Source: Anaerococcus vaginalis ATCC 51170
Lineage (GTDB): Bacteria; Bacillota; Clostridia; Tissierellales; Peptoniphilaceae
Direction: 5' to 3'
NCBI RefSeq assembly: GCF_000163295.1
Contig: NZ_GG700527.1
Span: 327,453-391,452, forward strand
Length of the DNA: 64,000 nucleotides
Shown here: positions 20,439 through 29,847 of the stretch, in pieces
Layout of the letters: each line of letters begins with the position of its first letter
Numbering within the stretch: position 1 is the first letter of the stretch
Made by a program: the position numbers and the translations under genes
Notes under the pieces: model-generated
Database searches by the model: none
Told to the model about the DNA's origin: nothing
The model's input: the letters and a program-made list of their open reading frames with translations, nothing else

Positions 20439-20822
20439 ATGGATAAAAGAAGAACCTTAAAAATATCTTCACAAATGCAAAAAGAATTATCAAAAATTTT
20501 GGCAGAAGATATTAATGATCCAAGATTATCAGATAATGTAATAGTTTCTATAACTGAAGTAGAAGTTACAAATGACTTATCCTATGCTGATATTTTTGTT
20601 TCAGTTTTGGGAGATGAAAACAAAAAAGAATCTGTAATAGAAGCTCTCGATCAAGCAAAAGGATATATGAAAAAATTAATTGGCGAGAGAATGAGATTAA
20701 GATCTATGCCAGAATTTAGGTTTAAATATGACAATTCTATCGAACATGGCGTGTATATGGATAAGCTAATTGCTGAAACCATAAAAAGGGATGAAAAAAA
20801 TGCCAAAAATCGAGAAGATTAG
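20439..20822 (+). CDS. rbfA: 30S ribosome-binding factor RbfA
   Basis: Cold-shock 30S maturation factor with a KH-like fold. Typical: KISSQMQKELSKILAEDINDPRL, VEVTNDLSYADIFVSVLG, and MRLRSMPEFRFKYDNSIEHG. 127 aa, normal. One base separates it from infB, and its end overlaps the nrnA start region, so it is translated as part of the operon. Confidence 0.95.
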   Translation: MDKRRTLKISSQMQKELSKILAEDINDPRLSDNVIVSITEVEVTNDLSYADIFVSVLGDENKKESVIEALDQAKGYMKKLIGERMRLRSMPEFRFKYDNSIEHGVYMDKLIAETIKRDEKNAKNRED

Positions 20823-21780
20823 CCAAAAAGAATTAGAAAATTTTAAAAAATTTATTGATGAGGCTGACACAATTGCAATTTCAGCCCACATAAATCCTGA
20901 TGGAGATGCCCTAGGATCAGCTCTTGGTCTTAGGAAATCTCTTGAGCTTTATGGAAAAAAATCTGATGTTATAAAAATTAGTGAAGTGGATGATTATTTA
21001 AATTTTTTACCACAAATTGATTTTTATAAAAATCCAAGTCTTGAAGAATACGATTTATTTATTATTGTAGATTGTTCAGAATTTGATAGGATTGATAAGG
21101 CAATAGAAATTTGTAAAAAATCTAAAAAAGTTCTTGTAATTGACCATCATGAAGGTGGCTCTATCAAAACAGATTTAAATATAATTCATTCAGATTCTCC
21201 TGCAAGTTGTGAGCTTGTTTATGAAATTATAAAAAGATTAAAGCTTCCAATTGATAAAGAAATAGCTACACTTTTGTATGCTGGCTTGGTTACGGATACT
21301 GGTAGATTTTTATATTCAAATATAAGTGAATTAACTTTTTATACTGCAGCAGATTTGTATAAAATCGGAGCAGATTTTGAAATGATTTATAAAAATCTCT
21401 ACCAAAATAAAGAAATTTCAAAATTACAATTTGAAAATCATCTTTTAAACAAGGTAGAATTTAAAAAGCCTTATGCCCTTGTTGGGGTAAGCAAAAAAAC
21501 TTGTAAGGATTTTGGAGTACAAATGGGCGATAGTGAATCGGTTGTAAATATGCTTAGAGATTTAAAAGGAATTGAAGTAGCTTGTCTTGTAAAAGAATAT
21601 GGAGAAAATGAATTTAAAATTTCTTTAAGGAGCAAAGATTATCTTGATGTTTCTAAAATTGCAAGAGATAATGGTGGCGGTGGTCACGTTAGAGCTTCTG
21701 GATTTACAATAAATACAGATTCAATGGATAAGGCTTTAAATATAATGAAAAAAATTTTAGAAGAGGCAATAAATGACTAG
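20800..21780 (+). CDS. nrnA: DHH-family nanoRNase/pAp phosphatase NrnA
   Basis: Degrades 2-5 nt RNAs and dephosphorylates pAp. DHH domain motifs are AHINPDGDALGSALGL, IVDCSEFDRI and VLVIDHHEGG; the DHHA1 domain ends with GGGGHVRASGF. I prefer the ATG at 20800: AAAAGGG lies about 9 nt upstream, whereas the in-frame ATG at 20791 is immediately adjacent to that site. 326 aa. It overlaps rbfA at the start and truB at the end, the standard order in Firmicutes. Confidence 0.93.
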   Translation: MPKIEKISQKELENFKKFIDEADTIAISAHINPDGDALGSALGLRKSLELYGKKSDVIKISEVDDYLNFLPQIDFYKNPSLEEYDLFIIVDCSEFDRIDKAIEICKKSKKVLVIDHHEGGSIKTDLNIIHSDSPASCELVYEIIKRLKLPIDKEIATLLYAGLVTDTGRFLYSNISELTFYTAADLYKIGADFEMIYKNLYQNKEISKLQFENHLLNKVEFKKPYALVGVSKKTCKDFGVQMGDSESVVNMLRDLKGIEVACLVKEYGENEFKISLRSKDYLDVSKIARDNGGGGHVRASGFTINTDSMDKALNIMKKILEEAIND

Positions 21781-22657
21781 CGGAATTTTGTTAATTGATA
21801 AAAGTACAGGAATGTCATCAGGAAAATGTGTATATCAAGCAAGAAAAAAACTAGGCATAAAAAAAATAGGCCATGCAGGAACTCTTGATCCTCTTGCAAC
21901 TGGCCTTTTGCCACTTTTAATTAACAAAGCAACAAGAGTTTCAGATTTTTTAATGGATGAGGTTAAAATCTATGAGACTCTTGCATTTTTTGGGCAAAAA
22001 ACAGATACCCAAGATATTACAGGAAAAATTTTAGAAAAATCTTCAAAAACTTTTGAAAAAAAAGATTTGGAAAAGGCAATAAAAGAAAATTTTTTAGGAG
22101 AAATTTTTCAAACTCCTCCCATGTATTCAGCTTTAAAACAAAATGGCAAAAAATTATATGAGCTTGCAAGAGAAGGAAAAATTGTAGAAAGAAAACAAAG
22201 AAGAATTAAAGTTTATGATTTTGAAATTTTAGATTTTGATTTTCCTTATGCAAGATTTAAAATAACTTGTTCAAAAGGAACTTATATAAGAAGTCTTGTA
22301 AATGATTTGGGAGAAGTTTTAAAATCATTTGCCACAGTAAAAGAGCTTAGAAGGCTTAAAGTTGGAAATTTTGATGTAAAAGATGCCATAAAAATTGAAG
22401 ATTTTGAAAAAAAAGATCTTGATGAGCTTATAAAAAAGCTTATTCCAATTGATGATGCCCTAAATCAATATGAAAAAATAATTTTGGATAAGTCTTATTA
22501 CAAACAAGCTACAAATGGAATGACTATGAAAGTTGATCTTGAAAAAAATTTTGATGGACTTATTAGAGTTTATGTTAAAGATTTATTTATTGGGCTTGGA
22601 GAATATAAAAATAAAAACAAGACTTTGAAGTTAAAGAAGGTGTTTTATGAAGGATAA
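21773..22657 (+). CDS. truB: tRNA pseudouridine-55 synthase TruB
   Basis: Makes pseudouridine 55 in the T-loop of tRNAs. The catalytic aspartate is in GHAGTLDPLATG (about residue 39), preceded by GILLIDKSTGMSS. KITCSKGTYIRSLVNDLGE and a small PUA-like C-terminal domain follow. 294 aa. The ATG overlaps the nrnA stop by 8 bp; the end overlaps ribF by 11 bp. Confidence 0.96.
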   Translation: MTSGILLIDKSTGMSSGKCVYQARKKLGIKKIGHAGTLDPLATGLLPLLINKATRVSDFLMDEVKIYETLAFFGQKTDTQDITGKILEKSSKTFEKKDLEKAIKENFLGEIFQTPPMYSALKQNGKKLYELAREGKIVERKQRRIKVYDFEILDFDFPYARFKITCSKGTYIRSLVNDLGEVLKSFATVKELRRLKVGNFDVKDAIKIEDFEKKDLDELIKKLIPIDDALNQYEKIILDKSYYKQATNGMTMKVDLEKNFDGLIRVYVKDLFIGLGEYKNKNKTLKLKKVFYEG

Positions 22658-23588
22658 TATAAAAATATTTGACTTGGATTTTAATGAATTTGACTTATCG
22701 CCAAAGGCAGTAAGCCTTGGAAATTTTGATGGGGTCCACAAGGGTCATCAAAAACTTATGAAAGAAAATATAAAAATTTCAAAATCAAAAAATCTTACCC
22801 CATCTGTATTATTATTTAAAGAAAACACCAAAAATATCCTAAATGGAGAAAGAGAATATCTTACAAGTCTTGAAGATAAAATAGAAATTTTGAAAAATTT
22901 GGGCATAGAATGTTTTTGCCTTTTGGAATTTTCAGACAAATTTAAAGATCTATCTCCTTACGAATTTATTGAAGAAATTTTATATAAAAAATTAAATACC
23001 AAATATGTAATAGTTGGAGATAATTATAGGTTTGGAAAAATGGCAAAAGGAGATATAAAAACTTTAAAAAAGTATGAGGAAGATTTTGCCTACAAAACAA
23101 AAGTAGTAGATTTTGAGCTTGATGATGGAAAAATTATAAATTCCACAGACATAAGACAAATGGTAAGAGAAGGAAAAATTGAAAAAGCCAACAAAGACTT
23201 GGGACATCCTTTTAAAATGCAAGGAAAAGTTATAAAAGGCGCCCAAAGAGGAAGACTTTTAAATTTCCCAACAGCAAATCTAAAGCCCTCATTTAAATAT
23301 GTTACAGCAAAATCTGGAGTTTATTTTACCAGAGTAAATATAGACAGGGATTTTTATTATGCCCTTACAGATATAGGAACAAATCCAACCTTTGAAAATA
23401 AAAAAATGAAAATTGAAACTTATATAATGGATTTTTCCAAAGATATATATGGGAAAAATATAAGCATAGAATTTTTAGAATATCTAAGACCTGATTATAA
23501 ATTTAATTCTCCTGAAGAATTAATCGGACAAATGGAAAAAGATAAAAAAACAGGAAGAAATTTAATAGAAAAATATAGAAAAGAGTAG
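22647..23588 (+). CDS. ribF: Bifunctional riboflavin kinase / FAD synthetase RibF
   Basis: Converts riboflavin to FMN and then FAD. The N-terminal nucleotidyltransferase domain has SLGNFDGVHKGHQKLM and VVGDNYRFGKMAKGD; the C-terminal kinase has GRLLNFPTANL, the turn GVYF and IGTNPTF. 313 aa. Standard position after truB. This is the last gene of the rimP operon, closed by a small terminator overlapping its stop codon. Confidence 0.95.
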   Translation: MKDNIKIFDLDFNEFDLSPKAVSLGNFDGVHKGHQKLMKENIKISKSKNLTPSVLLFKENTKNILNGEREYLTSLEDKIEILKNLGIECFCLLEFSDKFKDLSPYEFIEEILYKKLNTKYVIVGDNYRFGKMAKGDIKTLKKYEEDFAYKTKVVDFELDDGKIINSTDIRQMVREGKIEKANKDLGHPFKMQGKVIKGAQRGRLLNFPTANLKPSFKYVTAKSGVYFTRVNIDRDFYYALTDIGTNPTFENKKMKIETYIMDFSKDIYGKNISIEFLEYLRPDYKFNSPEELIGQMEKDKKTGRNLIEKYRKE

Positions 23589-23606
23589 GAAACTGCTCTT
23601 TTTTTG
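23581..23606 (+). terminator. Terminator of the rimP-ribF operon
   Basis: Short stem AAGAG(T) / (G)CTCTT around an A/G-rich loop, followed by seven Ts. It starts within the last codons of ribF. Confidence 0.7.
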
Positions 23607-23691
23607 TGCTCAAATTTATTTTTAATCCTATTGGGTATTTATAATATAGAATTTAAAATTGTAATTTGAAAATTTTAAAAAGGAGATTATT

Positions 23692-24207
23692 ATGAGTAGT
23701 TCAAAAAAAGTATTTGATAGACTTAATAAATTAAATATAAAATATGATATGGTAGAACATCCTCCAGCTGAAACTACAGAAGAAGCTGACAAATATATTG
23801 AAGGAAAAAAAGGGGCAAGGACAAAAAATCTTTTTTTGGCTAATAGAAAAAATAGAAGGTATTATTTGATAGTTATGGATGATAAAAAAATGATTAGCTT
23901 AAAAGATTATAATAAATTATTAAATGAAAAGGGAATGCACTTTCTTGATCCGAAAAAAGTTTATGAAATAATGGAGCAAGAAGTAGGAATTATATCAGTT
24001 TTTGGTTTGATGAATACAAATGAAAATATAAAAGTGTTCTTTGATAAAGATATGATAGAAGAAAATGACCTTATGACCTTCCATCCAGACGATAACACTA
24101 AAACTCTTTTTATAAAAAACGAAGATATTTTCAAATTAGTAAAAGACTCTGGATATGATTATGAAATTTTTGATTTTAAAGCAGTAATTAATGAATTAGA
24201 TTTTTAA
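23692..24207 (+). CDS. YbaK/EbsC-family aminoacyl-tRNA deacylase (ProX/PrdX-like)
   Basis: Resembles the YbaK-domain editing proteins that hydrolyse mischarged tRNA, in particular free-standing PrdX/ProXp-ala types. Visible features are the N-terminal helix VFDRLNKLNIKYDMVEHPPA, GARTKNLFLANRKNRRYYLIVMDDKK, and SVFGLMNTNENIKVFFDKDM. 171 aa. AAAGGAG precedes the ATG. It is a separate unit between the rimP operon and rpsO. The substrate (Ala-tRNA-Pro is the family archetype) is inferred only from similarity. Confidence 0.88.
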   Translation: MSSSKKVFDRLNKLNIKYDMVEHPPAETTEEADKYIEGKKGARTKNLFLANRKNRRYYLIVMDDKKMISLKDYNKLLNEKGMHFLDPKKVYEIMEQEVGIISVFGLMNTNENIKVFFDKDMIEENDLMTFHPDDNTKTLFIKNEDIFKLVKDSGYDYEIFDFKAVINELDF

Positions 24208-24262
24208 AAAATTGGGATTAATTTTATTTTTAAATAAATAATATTAATATGCAATTTTTTCT

Positions 24263-24290
24263 TTGCAAAAATAAAGATATTTGGTATAAT
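24263..24290 (+). promoter_or_regulatory. Promoter of rpsO
   Basis: TTGCAA (24263-24268) and TATAAT (24285-24290) separated by 16 nt. Confidence 0.65.
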
Positions 24291-24296
24291 ATCAAA

Positions 24297-24362
24297 GATA
24301 CCTTAACTATGGACTAAGTTTCCTCGGACTATTTCATGGTTATGGCGAATAAATTTTAGGAG
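24297..24362 (+). promoter_or_regulatory. Structured 5' leader of rpsO (putative S15 autoregulatory element)
   Basis: Between promoter and start codon lies an RNA able to form a 7-bp stem AACTATG (24305-24311) / CATGGTT (24335-24341) around an inner hairpin AGTTT / GGACT. S15 mRNA leaders that mimic the rRNA site and repress translation are known in several bacteria. The repression role here is inferred. Confidence 0.6.
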
Positions 24363-24368
24363 GATTTT

Positions 24369-24635
24369 ATGTTAAATAAAGATCAAAAAACAGAAATTAT
24401 TAAACAATTTCAAAAAGACGAAAAAGATACTGGTTCACCAGAAGTTCAAATTGCTATTCTTACTCAAAGAATCAAAGAACTTACTGAACATTTAAAAGCA
24501 AACAAAAAAGACCACTCATCAAGAAGAGGACTTTTCAAAATGATTAGACGTAGAAAAGGACTTTTAAATTACTTAATGGAAAATGATATTGAAAGATATC
24601 GTGAAGTTATTGAAAAACTTGGTTTAAGAAAATAG
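24369..24635 (+). CDS. rpsO: 30S ribosomal protein S15
   Basis: Primary 16S rRNA-binding protein of the 30S platform. It is 88 aa with the full signature [34 protein letters not shown], and [26 protein letters not shown] precedes the ATG. It is separated from pnp by an intrinsic terminator, so pnp expression depends on read-through or its own promoter. Confidence 0.98.
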   Translation: MLNKDQKTEIIKQFQKDEKDTGSPEVQIAILTQRIKELTEHLKANKKDHSSRRGLFKMIRRRKGLLNYLMENDIERYREVIEKLGLRK

Positions 24636-24644
24636 TTAAATATG

Positions 24645-24668
24645 ACGGGACTTATCCCGTCTTTTTTG
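24645..24668 (+). terminator. Terminator between rpsO and pnp
   Basis: Perfect 7-bp stem GACGGGA / TCCCGTC, CTTA loop and six Ts, 16 bp before the pnp start. Confidence 0.85.
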
Positions 24669-24683
24669 TAGTTAGGAGAAAAA

Positions 24684-26792
24684 ATGGAAAAAACTTATGA
24701 ATATAAGTCACAAAATGGTTCAGATCTTTCTATAACAATCGGAAAGGTTGCTGAGCAAACTAATGGCGAATGTTTAATTAGAACAGGCGATACAATTTTA
24801 TTAGTTACTGCTGTTGCAAGTGACAAGCCAAGAGAGGGAATTGATTTTTTCCCACTTATTTGTGATTATCAAGAAAAACTTTATGCAGTTGGAAAAATTC
24901 CTGGCGGATTTATAAAAAGAGAAGGCAAGGCATCAGATAAGGCTATTTTGATTTCTCGTCAAATGGATAGACCTTTAAGACCTTTGTTTCCAGAAAATTT
25001 TTACAATGATGTACAAGTAATTGCTACACCATTTTCTGTAGATGAAGATAATGAACCGGATTGTATGACAACAATCGGTGCATCTATTGCTCTTGGAATT
25101 TCTGATATTCCTTTTTATGGACCAGTTGCTGCTGTTTCTGTTGGATATGTTGATGGAAAATTTATTGTAAATCCAAATAAAGACGAGAGAGAAATATCAT
25201 CTCTTGATTTAACAGTTGCAGGTACTGCTGATGCAATTAACATGGTTGAAGCTGGTGCAAATGAATTATCAGAAGATGAAATGCTTGAAGCTATGATGGT
25301 AGCTCATGCAGAAATAAAAGAAATTTGTGGATTTATACAAACAATTATTGATGATATTGGCAAGGAAAAAATGGAAGTTGCAGAAGTTGTTGAAACTGAA
25401 CTTCAAAGAAAAATAAAAGATAAATACACAGAAGATATAAAAAATTCTATAAGAACAACTGATAAGGTTCAAAGAGAAAATGATATTAATACAATTGAAG
25501 AAAAATGTAAAGAAGATTTCTTAGAGGAATTTCCAGAAAGTGAAGATGAAATTCACAAAACTGTAGATTCAATTATGAAAAAAGAAGTTAGAAGAATGAT
25601 TTCAATTGATAAAATAAGACCTGATGGACGTAAGATGGATGAAATTCGTCCTTTATCAGCTGAGGCTGGACTTTTGCCAAGAGCTCACGGTTCTGGATTA
25701 TTCCAAAGAGGTCAAACTCAAGTTTTATCAGTTCTAACATTAGGCTCTCCTGGGGAAGAACAAGTAATTGATTCAATGAACAGAGAAGAAATTACAAAAA
25801 GATATATTCATCAATATAATTTCCCACCATTTTGCGTTGGAGATATTAGACCACTAAGAGGACCTGGAAGACGTGAAGTTGGACATGGACATTTGGCTGA
25901 GAGAGCTTTAATTCCAGTTTTGCCTGATACAAATGATTTTCCTTACACAATAAGAGTAGTAAGTGAAGTTTTATCATCAAACGGTTCATCATCACAAGCT
26001 TCAATTTGTGGTTCAACTTTATCACTAATGGATGCAGGAGTTCCAATTAAAAAACCTGTTGCAGGAATTGCTATGGGCTTAATCAAAGAAGAAAATTCAA
26101 TTTCAATTCTTACAGACATTCAAGGACTTGAAGATCATCTTGGAGATATGGACTTTAAAGTTGCTGGAACAAAAGATGGAATTACTGCTCTTCAAATGGA
26201 TATGAAAATTTCTGGAATAAATAAAGAAGTTTTACAAGAAGCCTTGGCTGATGCTCATAAGGCAAGACTTGAAATTCTTGATGTAATAACATCAGCAATT
26301 GACAAGCCAAGAGAAGACTTATCAAAATATGCTCCAAGAATTTTTTCAATAGATATTGATCCAGAAAAAGTTAGGGATGTAATTGGCTCTGGTGGAAAAA
26401 CAATCAACAAAATAATTGATGCAACTGGTGTAAAAATTGAAACTGAAGACGATGGACACATAACAGTTGCAAGCAATGATGGAGAAAGCGGAAAAAAAGC
26501 TATCCAAATGATTAAATCAATTGTAACTGATCCAAAAGCTGGCGATATTTATGAAGGCGAAGTAAAAAGAATAATGAACTTTGGTGCCTTTGTAGAAATT
26601 GCAATTGGCAAAGAAGGACTTTTACACATATCTCAAATTGATACAAAAAGAACTGAAAAAGTTGAAGATGTTTTAAAAATAGGAGATAAGGTAAGGGTAA
26701 AAGTTACAGAAATTGATAGGCAAGGAAGAATCAATCTTTCAAGAAAAGCCCTATTAATTGAAGAAGAAAAAAAACAATCTAAAGAAGACTAA
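24684..26792 (+). CDS. pnp: Polyribonucleotide nucleotidyltransferase (PNPase)
   Basis: Phosphorolytic 3'-5' exoribonuclease of mRNA decay. Two RNase PH domains (first with LICDYQEKLYAVGKIPGGF; second with RPDGRKMDEIRPL, FQRGQTQVLSV, GRREVGHGHLAERAL, and SSNGSSSQASICGSTLSLMDAGV) frame a helical domain. A KH domain (VIGSGGKTINKIID) and S1 domain (GEVKRIMNFGAFVEI) follow. 702 aa. GTTAGGAG precedes the ATG. Confidence 0.97.
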   Translation: MEKTYEYKSQNGSDLSITIGKVAEQTNGECLIRTGDTILLVTAVASDKPREGIDFFPLICDYQEKLYAVGKIPGGFIKREGKASDKAILISRQMDRPLRPLFPENFYNDVQVIATPFSVDEDNEPDCMTTIGASIALGISDIPFYGPVAAVSVGYVDGKFIVNPNKDEREISSLDLTVAGTADAINMVEAGANELSEDEMLEAMMVAHAEIKEICGFIQTIIDDIGKEKMEVAEVVETELQRKIKDKYTEDIKNSIRTTDKVQRENDINTIEEKCKEDFLEEFPESEDEIHKTVDSIMKKEVRRMISIDKIRPDGRKMDEIRPLSAEAGLLPRAHGSGLFQRGQTQVLSVLTLGSPGEEQVIDSMNREEITKRYIHQYNFPPFCVGDIRPLRGPGRREVGHGHLAERALIPVLPDTNDFPYTIRVVSEVLSSNGSSSQASICGSTLSLMDAGVPIKKPVAGIAMGLIKEENSISILTDIQGLEDHLGDMDFKVAGTKDGITALQMDMKISGINKEVLQEALADAHKARLEILDVITSAIDKPREDLSKYAPRIFSIDIDPEKVRDVIGSGGKTINKIIDATGVKIETEDDGHITVASNDGESGKKAIQMIKSIVTDPKAGDIYEGEVKRIMNFGAFVEIAIGKEGLLHISQIDTKRTEKVEDVLKIGDKVRVKVTEIDRQGRINLSRKALLIEEEKKQSKED

Positions 26793-26828
26793 GTCTTAAA
26801 AGATTTTATAAACTAACTACAAAAAATT

Positions 26829-26888
26829 ATGGTTAAAATGAATTAATTATTTTTCTTGTGCGAAAATTTTTAATTCATTTTGCACCAT
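26829..26888. repeat. Long imperfect inverted repeat downstream of pnp
   Basis: Arms at 26829-26846 and 26870-26888 pair over about 17 bp apart from one small bulge (ATGGT and AAAATGAATTAA against their complements). No T run follows directly. It could be an RNA 3'-end stabiliser or a protein site. Confidence 0.6.
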
Positions 26889-26918
26889 AAATAAAATTTT
26901 GTAGAAGTTAAAAGAAGG

Positions 26919-26940
26919 CTGCCATTTATTAGGCAGTTTA
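26919..26940 (+). terminator. Weak terminator-like hairpin upstream of ftsK
   Basis: CTGCC / GGCAG stem with an 8-nt loop and a T-rich tail. Confidence 0.45.
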
Positions 26941-26980
26941 TTTATTTTCCCCTTTGTTATATAATCTATGTGAGGTGAAT

Positions 26981-29242
26981 ATGGCAAATACAAATTCAAA
27001 TAGAAAAAGAAAAAAATCTAAATATTCAAAAAAATCTGAAAATAGAAAATTTAATAAGAAATCATTTTCTATATTTTTTATGTTTATCTCTCTAATAGGA
27101 TTTATATTTTTAATTCTTCCAAACACTGGAAGACTGGGAGATTTTATTACATATACAAATTTTAGAATTTTTGGATTTATGTCTTATTTTGTTTTTATTT
27201 TTGTTTTTATAAGTTTTTTATTTGTATTTAGGGATAAATTCAAAAAAAATTTTAGGGTATTTAATATTTTATTTATCCTGATTTTATTAACTATGGCAAT
27301 TTTATCTATGAAATTTTTGGATAAAACTTTGTCCCTATCAATTAAAAATGCTCAAAGATTGATAAGAGAATCTGGTGGCATTTTGGGAGTAAATATTAGT
27401 TTTTATCTAGAAAGGCTTATAGGTAGTGCAGGAATAATAATTTTATATATTATTTTTTGGATTTCTTTAATTAAAAATTTATTAGGCGTATCTTATAAGG
27501 ACTTAATTACAAAGACCAAAGAAAAAACTGTAATTTTTGGAAATTTTATAGGGAAAAACTATATGAAAATTTCCAACAAAATAAAAACTTATTTTAGAGA
27601 AAAAAAGCTTAAAAAAATTAGAAATAATAGAGAAAACAAAAAAAGAGAAGAAATAGATAAAAAAGAAGATTTAAGCAAAAATAAAGTTATAAAGATTGAA
27701 GAAGAAGTAGAAAAAGATAATAAGGATGATTTTGACCAAAGATTTGAAAAGGCAAAAATAAATTCCTACAAATCAAAACAAGTCGATTTATCAGATTTTG
27801 ACCAAACTTTTAAGGAAGAATATACTTTAAATTATAAATTCCCAAAACTAGATCTCCTTGATGATAGAGATGATAATAGCGAGCTTGACCAAAATGATAT
27901 AAAAGATAAGGCGAGAAGAATTGAGGAGTGCTTGGATTCTTTTGGTATAAAATCAAAAGTTGTTCAAATTAATATCGGACCAAGCGTAACTTGTTTTGAA
28001 TTAAAACCTCAAAGAGGTGTAAAAGTTTCAAAAATTTTAAATTTATCTGATGATTTATCCCTTGCACTTGCAACAAGCGATATAAGAATTGAAGCGCCAA
28101 TTCCTGGCAAAAGCCACGTTGGAATAGAAGTTCCAAATTCACAAAAAGAAGTTGTTGGCTTAAAAGAAATGATTGCAAGCGAAGAGTTTATGAAAAGCAC
28201 TAAGGAACTTCCTTTTGTTTTGGGAAAATCTATATCAGGCTTGCCAAAAGTTTCTGCAATAGAAAAAATGCCCCATCTTCTTGTGTCGGGTGCGACAGGA
28301 TCTGGAAAAAGTGTTTGTATAAATACGATTATAATGTCAATTTTATATAAGCATTCGCCAGATGAAGTTAAATTGCTTTTGATAGATCCAAAAATCGTAG
28401 AGCTTTCAATTTATAATGGAATTCCTCATTTAATTATGCCAGTAATAACTGATCCAAAAAAAGCATCGTCTTCATTATTTTGGGCAATCAGAGAAATGGA
28501 AAGACGTTATAAATTATTTGAAGAAAATCACGTAAGAGATATTTCATCATACAGAGATTTATCAGAAATTGATGAAAATATAGAAAAACTTCCTTATGTT
28601 GTTATAATAATAGATGAGTTGTCAGATTTAATGATGACAGCTGCAAGTGAAGTTGAAGATTATATTACAAGACTTGCTCAAAAATCTAGAGCTTGTGGAA
28701 TCCATTTGATAATTGCAACTCAAAGGCCAACAGTTGATGTAATAACTGGAACAATCAAGGCAAATATTCCATCAAGAATTGCTTTTGCAGTTACAAGTCA
28801 AATTGATTCAAGAACAATTCTTGATATGAGCGGAGCAGAAACTTTGCTTGGAAAAGGAGATATGTTATTTTCTCCATCAGATGCAATGAAGCCTATGAGA
28901 ATTCAGGGAGCTTTTGTATCGGATTCTGAAGTTTTGAGAGTTGTAAATTATATAAAACAAACTCGCGAAGAAGAATACGATAAAAAAGCAATGGAGACTG
29001 TTGAGGAAAAAACAAAAATTGTTGAAAATGATGATGAGGATGAATTAATTGATGAGGCAATAGAAATTATTATAAATGAAAATACTGCTTCAGTTTCTCT
29101 TTTGCAAAGAAAATTAAAAGTAGGATATGCTAGAGCTGGGAGGATAATTGATCAATTGGAAGCTCGTGGCGTAATCGGTGGTTACGAGGGCAGTAAGCCT
29201 AGAAAAGTTTTGGTAGATCATAGCTATTTAGAAGGAGAGTAA
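26981..29242 (+). CDS. ftsK: DNA translocase FtsK/SpoIIIE
   Basis: Septal hexameric DNA pump for chromosome segregation. A basic N terminus is followed by four hydrophobic segments within about residues 30-170, a charged linker, and the motor: SGATGSGKSVCIN (Walker A), LLIDPKIVELSIYNGIPHLI, and VVIIIDELSDLMM (Walker B). A winged-helix gamma domain (SVSLLQRKLKVGYARAGRIIDQLEARGVIG) recognises orienting DNA sequences. I use the ATG at 26981 because GAGGTGA lies 6 nt upstream; a frame open to 26954 would add nine residues without a ribosome binding site. Confidence 0.95.
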   Translation: MANTNSNRKRKKSKYSKKSENRKFNKKSFSIFFMFISLIGFIFLILPNTGRLGDFITYTNFRIFGFMSYFVFIFVFISFLFVFRDKFKKNFRVFNILFILILLTMAILSMKFLDKTLSLSIKNAQRLIRESGGILGVNISFYLERLIGSAGIIILYIIFWISLIKNLLGVSYKDLITKTKEKTVIFGNFIGKNYMKISNKIKTYFREKKLKKIRNNRENKKREEIDKKEDLSKNKVIKIEEEVEKDNKDDFDQRFEKAKINSYKSKQVDLSDFDQTFKEEYTLNYKFPKLDLLDDRDDNSELDQNDIKDKARRIEECLDSFGIKSKVVQINIGPSVTCFELKPQRGVKVSKILNLSDDLSLALATSDIRIEAPIPGKSHVGIEVPNSQKEVVGLKEMIASEEFMKSTKELPFVLGKSISGLPKVSAIEKMPHLLVSGATGSGKSVCINTIIMSILYKHSPDEVKLLLIDPKIVELSIYNGIPHLIMPVITDPKKASSSLFWAIREMERRYKLFEENHVRDISSYRDLSEIDENIEKLPYVVIIIDELSDLMMTAASEVEDYITRLAQKSRACGIHLIIATQRPTVDVITGTIKANIPSRIAFAVTSQIDSRTILDMSGAETLLGKGDMLFSPSDAMKPMRIQGAFVSDSEVLRVVNYIKQTREEEYDKKAMETVEEKTKIVENDDEDELIDEAIEIIINENTASVSLLQRKLKVGYARAGRIIDQLEARGVIGGYEGSKPRKVLVDHSYLEGE

Positions 29243-29243
29243 T

Positions 29244-29774
29244 ATGAATATAGCAAATAAAGTTACAACCGTAAGAATGATTTTGGTGCCAGTATTTGTG
29301 GTATTATATTTAATTTTTGGTAGAATGTATAATGTTGCCGCAATCTTATATGCAGTTGCATCATTGACAGATGCTCTTGATGGACATCTTGCAAGAAGTA
29401 GAAATTTGGTTACAACTTTTGGAAAATTTATGGATCCGTTAGTAGATAAAATTTTGACTATGGCAGGATTTGTTTTATTGACAGCAACAAATATAATCCC
29501 AAGTTGGGCAGTTATTTTAATAATTTCAAGAGAGCTAATTATTACAGGACTTAGAACACTTGCAGCAAGCAATAATATAACAATTGCAGCAAGTAAGGGC
29601 GGAAAAGCAAAAACAATGAGCCAATGCGTATCTACTGTGATGCTACTATTAAATAATCCTACATTAAATTCAATAGGTCTTGTTTTATTTTATGTAGCAG
29701 TTGTATTGACAGTGCTTTCAGGAATTGATTATTTAGTTAAAAATAAAAAAGTTTTAAATTTAGACGATATATAA
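29244..29774 (+). CDS. pgsA: CDP-diacylglycerol--glycerol-3-phosphate 3-phosphatidyltransferase PgsA
   Basis: Membrane enzyme for phosphatidylglycerol phosphate synthesis. The CDP-alcohol phosphatidyltransferase signature appears as DALDGHLARS ... FGKFMDPLVDK, with the acidic metal-binding residues in place. Several hydrophobic helices; 176 aa. One base after ftsK, with GAAGGAGAG at the end of ftsK as ribosome binding site. The pgsA-recA order is common in Firmicutes, but cinA, often between them, is missing. Confidence 0.93.
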   Translation: MNIANKVTTVRMILVPVFVVLYLIFGRMYNVAAILYAVASLTDALDGHLARSRNLVTTFGKFMDPLVDKILTMAGFVLLTATNIIPSWAVILIISRELIITGLRTLAASNNITIAASKGGKAKTMSQCVSTVMLLLNNPTLNSIGLVLFYVAVVLTVLSGIDYLVKNKKVLNLDDI

Positions 29775-29847
29775 ATTTTAAAGAAAATTTTTTAGATTTT
29801 TGAAGACAAGTTTTATTTTTTAATTTATAAAATAGGAAGGAAAATAT

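Noticed and set aside
29775-29847. LexA (SOS) box upstream of recA, and likewise upstream of dinB
   Set aside because: No GAAC-N4-GTTC-like palindrome was found in either upstream region.
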